12,260 nucleotides of DNA from positions 207,620-219,879 of the forward strand of contig MU069920.1 of the NCBI GenBank assembly GCA_002284615.2. Reading direction: 5' to 3'. The stretch's first letter is position 1; every line of letters starts with the position of its first letter. Below the pieces are notes generated by a model. It was not told the DNA's origin. It worked only from the letters and a program-made list of their open reading frames with translations, and searched no databases. The stretch comes from Dunaliella salina (Eukaryota; Chlorophyta; Chlorophyceae; Chlamydomonadales; Dunaliellaceae). The position numbers were made by a program, and so were the translations under genes. Below are positions 9,065-12,260 of the stretch, one piece after another.

Positions 9065-9520
9065 CATCATCCCATCTATTGTGGAATGGGGACACATAAG
9101 CGCGCAGCATGTCTTCAATGCTGCGATTTGCACGCTCTGTCTGCCCATCTGCTTGAAGATGGTGTGCGGTGGACATGTTGAGGGAGGTCTTGAGGCGTTT
9201 AAACAGCTCTCTCCAGAATTGGGAGAGGAATCTGGGATCTCCGTCTGAAATGAGACGCTTTCGCAATCCAAAATGCCTGAATACATTGGTGAAAACAAGA
9301 TTTGCATATTGCTCTGCTGTCACTGTACTTTTGCAAATGACAAGGATAATTCGCTTAGACAGCCTATCAACAAATGTAATGATGGCATCATGGCCATGTG
9401 GTGTGCGAGGCAGACCTGTTATTAAATCATGACTGACTTCCTCCCAACAGTGATGAGGTGGGGGTAAGGGATACAAATTGCCATAAGGTTTCGTGTTGGG
9501 TGGCTTTGACCTCTGGCATG
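9065..9520 (-). pseudogene. Ty3/gypsy retrotransposon integrase catalytic core fragment
   Basis: On the - strand an uninterrupted frame (9566 down to 9012) carries the central integrase domain, which joins retrotransposon cDNA to the host chromosome. In order: ACQRSKPP, the tail of the HHCC zinc-binding domain (first Cys of the CxxC pair not visible), HDLITGLP with the first catalytic Asp (codon at 9428-9426), AIITFVDRLSK, SDGDPRF with the second Asp (9245-9243), and HHLQADGQTERANRSIEDML with the catalytic Glu (9137-9135). The second Asp and the Glu are separated by 35 residues, the D,D-35-E spacing of this family. Homology stops after NRWDD near 9066, where intact elements continue with an AEFAYN-like motif, and before ACQR near 9520. 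Reverse transcriptase, protease, gag and LTRs are absent, so this is a fragment despite the intact catalytic triad. Confidence 0.9.
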
Positions 9521-9553
9521 CTCCCCCAATGGCTCTGGAACTATAAACAGAAT

Positions 9554-10462
9554 ATGGCCAATTCATTGAGCAAAGTTGATGCCAGCAACACCATCTTCCG
9601 CTACGACCATGTTATCCTAGATATCCTGGGCTGGCAACTTCTCCAAAAATATAAGAGAACCTCTCAAGAAAAGGAGGAAAAACATTACAAAGTACAATGG
9701 CACTCGGTCACCATTGAGAAATGGGCATTGCCCATTTTCAAAAATGACAAGCTGTATCCTGCCACTACAAGGCATGTACCAAGAAGAACTAAAGCAGACC
9801 CGTGCTGCCAGCTCTGCTGGAGTTTCGTGAGCAAAGAACACACAGCAATTTCAGAGATTTACGATGACATGCCTACCTGTGATACCTGTCACCGCACATA
9901 CCACTGGGCCTGTCTCATACATGTCAAGGCCTGTTCCCAAAATGACAGGGAACTTTTCAACCATAGTGAGCACTGGGACTGCCCTGCCTGCTCCTCCCTG
10001 TCAGACTCTCAAAAAGCGGAAAGGATTAATTTCTCTGAAGACTGCGAAATGATCTATGTAGAGTGGCATCCTAAATGGGAAGATGAAGAACAGCTACGAA
10101 TACATCCAGACCTGGATGCTCATGTGCAAGCCTTTGAATCAAAGGAACATCCAGAGCTTATAGAAGATCCCTTGACAATTGATATGGACCTGGACAATCT
10201 TGTCAACCAAGGCTTTGAAGGCAACCCTCAGAGCCTTTCTAACCCCTCATGGATCTCAACAACCGGCTGCGCAATTCGCAAAAATGTCACCTTTGATTTC
10301 CAACCTACCAACCCCCAGACAGATATCATGCCAACATGGAAATGCGACATCATCATAAGAAGTGTTGACCTCATGAAGTGCCTTCACCCTGAAGAATGTG
10401 ACGAGGCCGCTATGCCAGCTAAAATGCCAGAAGTTACCACCTCTGAATGCGCGTGCATATAA
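9554..10462 (+). CDS. Retroelement ORF with PHD finger (N-terminal frame)
   Basis: The open frame runs from 9458, but the part before about 9550 is antisense to the integrase fragment, so the Met codon at 9554 is the likelier start of the homologous protein. A C4HC3 PHD finger is plain: CxxC at codons 9806 and 9815 (C-QL-C), then CDTC-RTYH-WAC (9878-9913) and WDCPAC (9974-9991). PHD fingers usually read histone H3 tails and occur in the ORF1 of some CR1-like LINEs. On either side of the finger are short stretches, HYKVQWHSVTIEKWAL and MIYVEWHPKWEDEEQL, that resemble the strand-Trp part of chromodomains; that resemblance is weak. The frame ends with TAA at 10460-10462 and overlaps by 65 bases the next frame, which is shifted +1 and continues the protein. 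It is probably one ORF broken by an indel, less likely two overlapping genes. Confidence 0.7.
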   Translation: MANSLSKVDASNTIFRYDHVILDILGWQLLQKYKRTSQEKEEKHYKVQWHSVTIEKWALPIFKNDKLYPATTRHVPRRTKADPCCQLCWSFVSKEHTAISEIYDDMPTCDTCHRTYHWACLIHVKACSQNDRELFNHSEHWDCPACSSLSDSQKAERINFSEDCEMIYVEWHPKWEDEEQLRIHPDLDAHVQAFESKEHPELIEDPLTIDMDLDNLVNQGFEGNPQSLSNPSWISTTGCAIRKNVTFDFQPTNPQTDIMPTWKCDIIIRSVDLMKCLHPEECDEAAMPAKMPEVTTSECACI

Positions 10463-12116
10463 CAGTACCAATGGCAAATGCGTGGGCATGCTCACCATAG
10501 ACAGGCTCAAAATCCTTCTTGAAGCCCACGAAGCATCCAAGAAGGCAGGCTTTCATGACACCATCCAGCCCCCTGTCCAGGATCCAGCAACTGAAATTAT
10601 GGGCCTGCTCTCCCGCCAAAAGGCCCAACAGAATAATCTTTTTGCACAGAGCAAAAAGATTTTTAATTCAAACACGCTTATCACTCCCTCCTGCATTCGA
10701 TCAGCCCTGCAAAAATGGTGCATGGTCTCAACAGAGAGGTATTCCAGCCCCCTTGACTTTGAAAATACATACAATAACTACTTCAGTCCAAATTGCCGAG
10801 ACCAAGTCTTTGGAGCTCACACATACGCCCTCTCAGTGCGTTTCACTGGCTTCTCCTTTTGCCATCCACCCCATGATGATGAAGAAATGTTTAAACTCAT
10901 GCGCCATGCAGTACACTCCTCCCTCCAAAGCACAGTTCCAGTTGCCACCTTCATGCTCCTCCCTCACTGGAGAGGCTTCAGCTGCAACGCGTGTATGAGC
11001 TGGCTCAGACAATATCCAGACGTTGCAAAAGTACTTGCCAAATTTCCAGCAAGACGAATCCAATTCCAGGCACCACAACACTGGTTTGATACCATTCCTA
11101 ATCCTACCCAACCCTCTTATCCTATGCAGCTCATTGTTGTGTGGAACCATAATGCCAGAGTTATGCTAGACAGCGCAAACAAAGACTGGTTTCAGTCTCT
11201 CCAGCAAGAGGTGGAACAAGTTGCAGCAGAAACTACTTGGCTACCCTTGGATAATCCAAATCCAACTACACAACTGCGTACACACCAACAGCTTGCATCA
11301 AACACTTGGAAGCAGAAATTCCAATCACTCTCCCCTGACACTCACATGTGCTTGCACAAATGCCCTCAAGAAAGGGCAGCATTCACCCCTGCCAAGTACA
11401 GAAAGATGTTCAAACCCAAAATCAAGGATTGGAAGGAAATGACATACACAGATGGCAGTGTGATTAAACACAAAGAAGGTGATTCCTCACTGCTGTCAGG
11501 CTCAGGTGTTTACAAACCAGGTATAGACACTACTCAACACCCTCAACACTTGCAACTGCACATAAAACCCAATGGCCATGGGCCTACCAATATTATCACG
11601 AGAGCAGAACTCGTGGGTATCCTGGTGGCGCTCCAACACAAGCATACCAAAATTGCCACTGATAGTGCATCCTGCATTTTTCAAATTTCAAATCAAACCC
11701 TTCATCCCATGCGCATGAGGTATCACCTACATGCAGAGCTCATACACGCAATATCAAGCATAATAGAGCACTCCCCTCACCCTATCCATTTTTATAAAGT
11801 CAAAGCCCACTCTGGCATCATTGGGGACGAGGGGGCTGACGCTTGCGCTCGCACCGCAGCCCTCTCTGACACAGTAGACATTACACTTCCGGATGCCAGG
11901 GACCCATTCCACAACTTCTATTGGCTTTCATTAAAGGCCTCCACACAAAATGATGACATGCGCCACTCCCACACCCTTCCGATGCAATATCTAACCAACC
12001 TCAGCGACAAACTTAAAACACACATGCACAAAAAACACAGACTAGGCTGTGCTGACACCTCTGGATACAAGGTTACAAGGTTACAAGGTTACAAGGCCTC
12101 CAGTCAAAACGACTGA
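10398..12116 (+). CDS. Retroelement ORF with methyltransferase-like segment and RNase H (interrupted by a LINE-A insertion)
   Basis: A 572-codon frame. Residues about 128-265 (NYFSPNCRDQVFGAH, GFSFCHPPHDDEEM at 151-164, VATFMLLPHW at 182-191, YPMQLIVVWN at 241-250) have the layout of Dam/PCIF1-like N6-adenine methyltransferases, with HPPH at 156-159 in place of the usual [DNS]PP[YFW]. If that reading is right, the catalytic motif is altered. Residues about 348-488 are an RNase H domain, which degrades RNA in RNA:DNA hybrids: TDGS (Asp352), RAEL (Glu404), TDSAS (Asp422), VKAHSG (His471) and GADACA (Asp481) supply all expected acidic and His positions. The last 16 codons (12069-12116) derive from an antisense LINE-A insert; the original frame resumes at 12241. 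No reverse transcriptase is present. The true N-terminal join lies inside the 10398-10462 overlap. Confidence 0.8.
   Translation: MTRPLCQLKCQKLPPLNARAYNSTNGKCVGMLTIDRLKILLEAHEASKKAGFHDTIQPPVQDPATEIMGLLSRQKAQQNNLFAQSKKIFNSNTLITPSCIRSALQKWCMVSTERYSSPLDFENTYNNYFSPNCRDQVFGAHTYALSVRFTGFSFCHPPHDDEEMFKLMRHAVHSSLQSTVPVATFMLLPHWRGFSCNACMSWLRQYPDVAKVLAKFPARRIQFQAPQHWFDTIPNPTQPSYPMQLIVVWNHNARVMLDSANKDWFQSLQQEVEQVAAETTWLPLDNPNPTTQLRTHQQLASNTWKQKFQSLSPDTHMCLHKCPQERAAFTPAKYRKMFKPKIKDWKEMTYTDGSVIKHKEGDSSLLSGSGVYKPGIDTTQHPQHLQLHIKPNGHGPTNIITRAELVGILVALQHKHTKIATDSASCIFQISNQTLHPMRMRYHLHAELIHAISSIIEHSPHPIHFYKVKAHSGIIGDEGADACARTAALSDTVDITLPDARDPFHNFYWLSLKASTQNDDMRHSHTLPMQYLTNLSDKLKTHMHKKHRLGCADTSGYKVTRLQGYKASSQND
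12071..12094 (-). repeat. (TTGTAACC)n tail of the LINE-A insertion
   Basis: Three exact 8-bp units (GGTTACAA on the + strand) lie at 12071-12078, 12079-12086 and 12087-12094, plus partial units at each side. They occupy the 3' end of the antisense LINE-A copy, where an LINE has its poly(A) or short-repeat tail. The other LINE ends in this window carry only one unit. Confidence 0.93.
12101..12115 (-). promoter_or_regulatory. LINE-A 3' stem-loop, second copy
   Basis: On the - strand CAGTCG, TTT and TGACTG form the same 6-bp, 3-nt-loop hairpin as 4152-4166. The single difference in the stem (C to T) changes the loop-closing pair from G-C to G-U, so the RNA fold is kept. The hairpin is six bases from the first TTGTAACC. 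Confidence 0.6.
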
Positions 12117-12240
12117 CTGCTAGCCTGATCATAAAAAAGGAGAAGTTCATGAAGGAAAGGATAAAGTTTATTATTGTTTTGGTTTAAAAAATGAGACATA
12201 TTATGAGAAGTAACATGGTGAAATGCAGACCTCTGGATAC

Positions 12241-12260
12241 CACTACCATAGATGGCAGAA
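12241..12260 (+). CDS. Resumption of the RNase H retroelement ORF (partial, runs off the window)
   Basis: If the LINE-A insert and one copy of its 12-bp duplication are skipped, the codon ending at 12068 is followed directly by the codon at 12241, and the frame stays open (HYHRWQ) to the window end. The insert plus one duplication is 172 bp, not a multiple of three, so the frame needs this excision to continue. The remaining C-terminal part of the protein lies beyond the window. Confidence 0.65.

Larger units (their letters stand above)
12069..12228 (-). mobile_element. 5'-truncated LINE-A 3' end, antisense insertion
   Basis: Read on the - strand, this 160-bp segment is the last part of the LINE-A family. 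Its first 109 bases align without gaps to the + strand from 4039, 82 of 109 identical by hand count. The core at 12096-12125 matches 4142-4171 at 29 of 30. The - strand frame codes for the LINE-A C terminus (including FLNQNNNKLYPFLHELL, where the other copy has NNNRLYPFLHELL) and ends in TGA within the terminal hairpin. It then ends in three TTGTAACC units next to the target-site duplication. It is a dead-on-arrival copy carrying only the end of ORF2 and the 3' end, and it breaks the RNase H frame it landed in. Confidence 0.92.
12057..12240. repeat. 12-bp target-site duplication
   Basis: ACCTCTGGATAC occurs at 12057-12068 and again, identically, at 12229-12240, directly on each side of the antisense LINE-A tail. 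The flanking bases differ (C and G to the left), so the duplication is exactly 12 bp. It is the footprint of target-primed reverse transcription. It is perfect, so this insertion is younger than the decayed LINE-A copy at 2250-4189. Confidence 0.92.

Noticed and set aside
8898..9248. 116-codon + frame
   Set aside because: Its right half is the reverse complement of the gypsy integrase and its left half has no motif; it is a shadow.
12071..12094. Telomere-like repeat
   Set aside because: The 8-bp unit TTGTAACC lacks the G-rich strand of telomeres and sits exactly at a LINE 3' end beside a target-site duplication.

Overview
This window looks like repeat-rich eukaryotic nuclear DNA. It holds no bacterial-style operons or ribosome binding sites, protein-coding signal is sparse, and nearly all recognisable coding sequence belongs to retrotransposons. 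The non-LTR (LINE) families resemble the RandI/Dualen-like elements known from green algae, and one open reading frame pairs a PHD finger with RNase H. A green alga or other streptophyte/chlorophyte is therefore my best guess, with low confidence.

Layout. 1-1790: no convincing gene; a CA microsatellite (147-168) and a dense array of the heptamer TCAGCCG in both orientations (650-892). 1793-4863: a nest of decayed LINEs on the + strand. The C-terminal part of one family (called LINE-B here) occupies 1793-2245 and resumes at 4402-4863. It is split by a second family (LINE-A, 2250-4189, a reverse transcriptase pseudogene with a recognisable YADD site) and by a ~179-bp piece of uncertain type (4219-4397) bounded by 26-bp imperfect direct repeats. 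4864-9064: mostly unassigned, with one possible single exon (5975-6407) of a cellular gene with an Ig/filamin-like look and a 37-bp tandem duplication (7871-7944). 9065-9520 (- strand): an isolated, uninterrupted Ty3/gypsy integrase core with a complete D,D-35-E set. 9554-12260 (+ strand): two overlapping frames that together look like one retroelement ORF: PHD finger, then a region with an HPP motif that may derive from an adenine methyltransferase, then RNase H.

The best-supported novelty is a set of matching LINE 3' ends. Two LINE families and three copies all finish with a 6-bp, 3-nt-loop hairpin followed by the octamer TTGTAACC. One copy, a 160-bp 5'-truncated LINE-A tail, sits in antisense inside the RNase H frame. 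It carries about three tandem TTGTAACC units and is bounded by a perfect 12-bp target-site duplication. Reading across the insertion returns the host ORF to an open frame at 12241. This shows the order of events (RNase H element first, LINE-A later) and suggests how LINE-A primes: recognition of a 3' stem-loop plus slippage on a short repeat, as known for the eel UnaL2 LINE.
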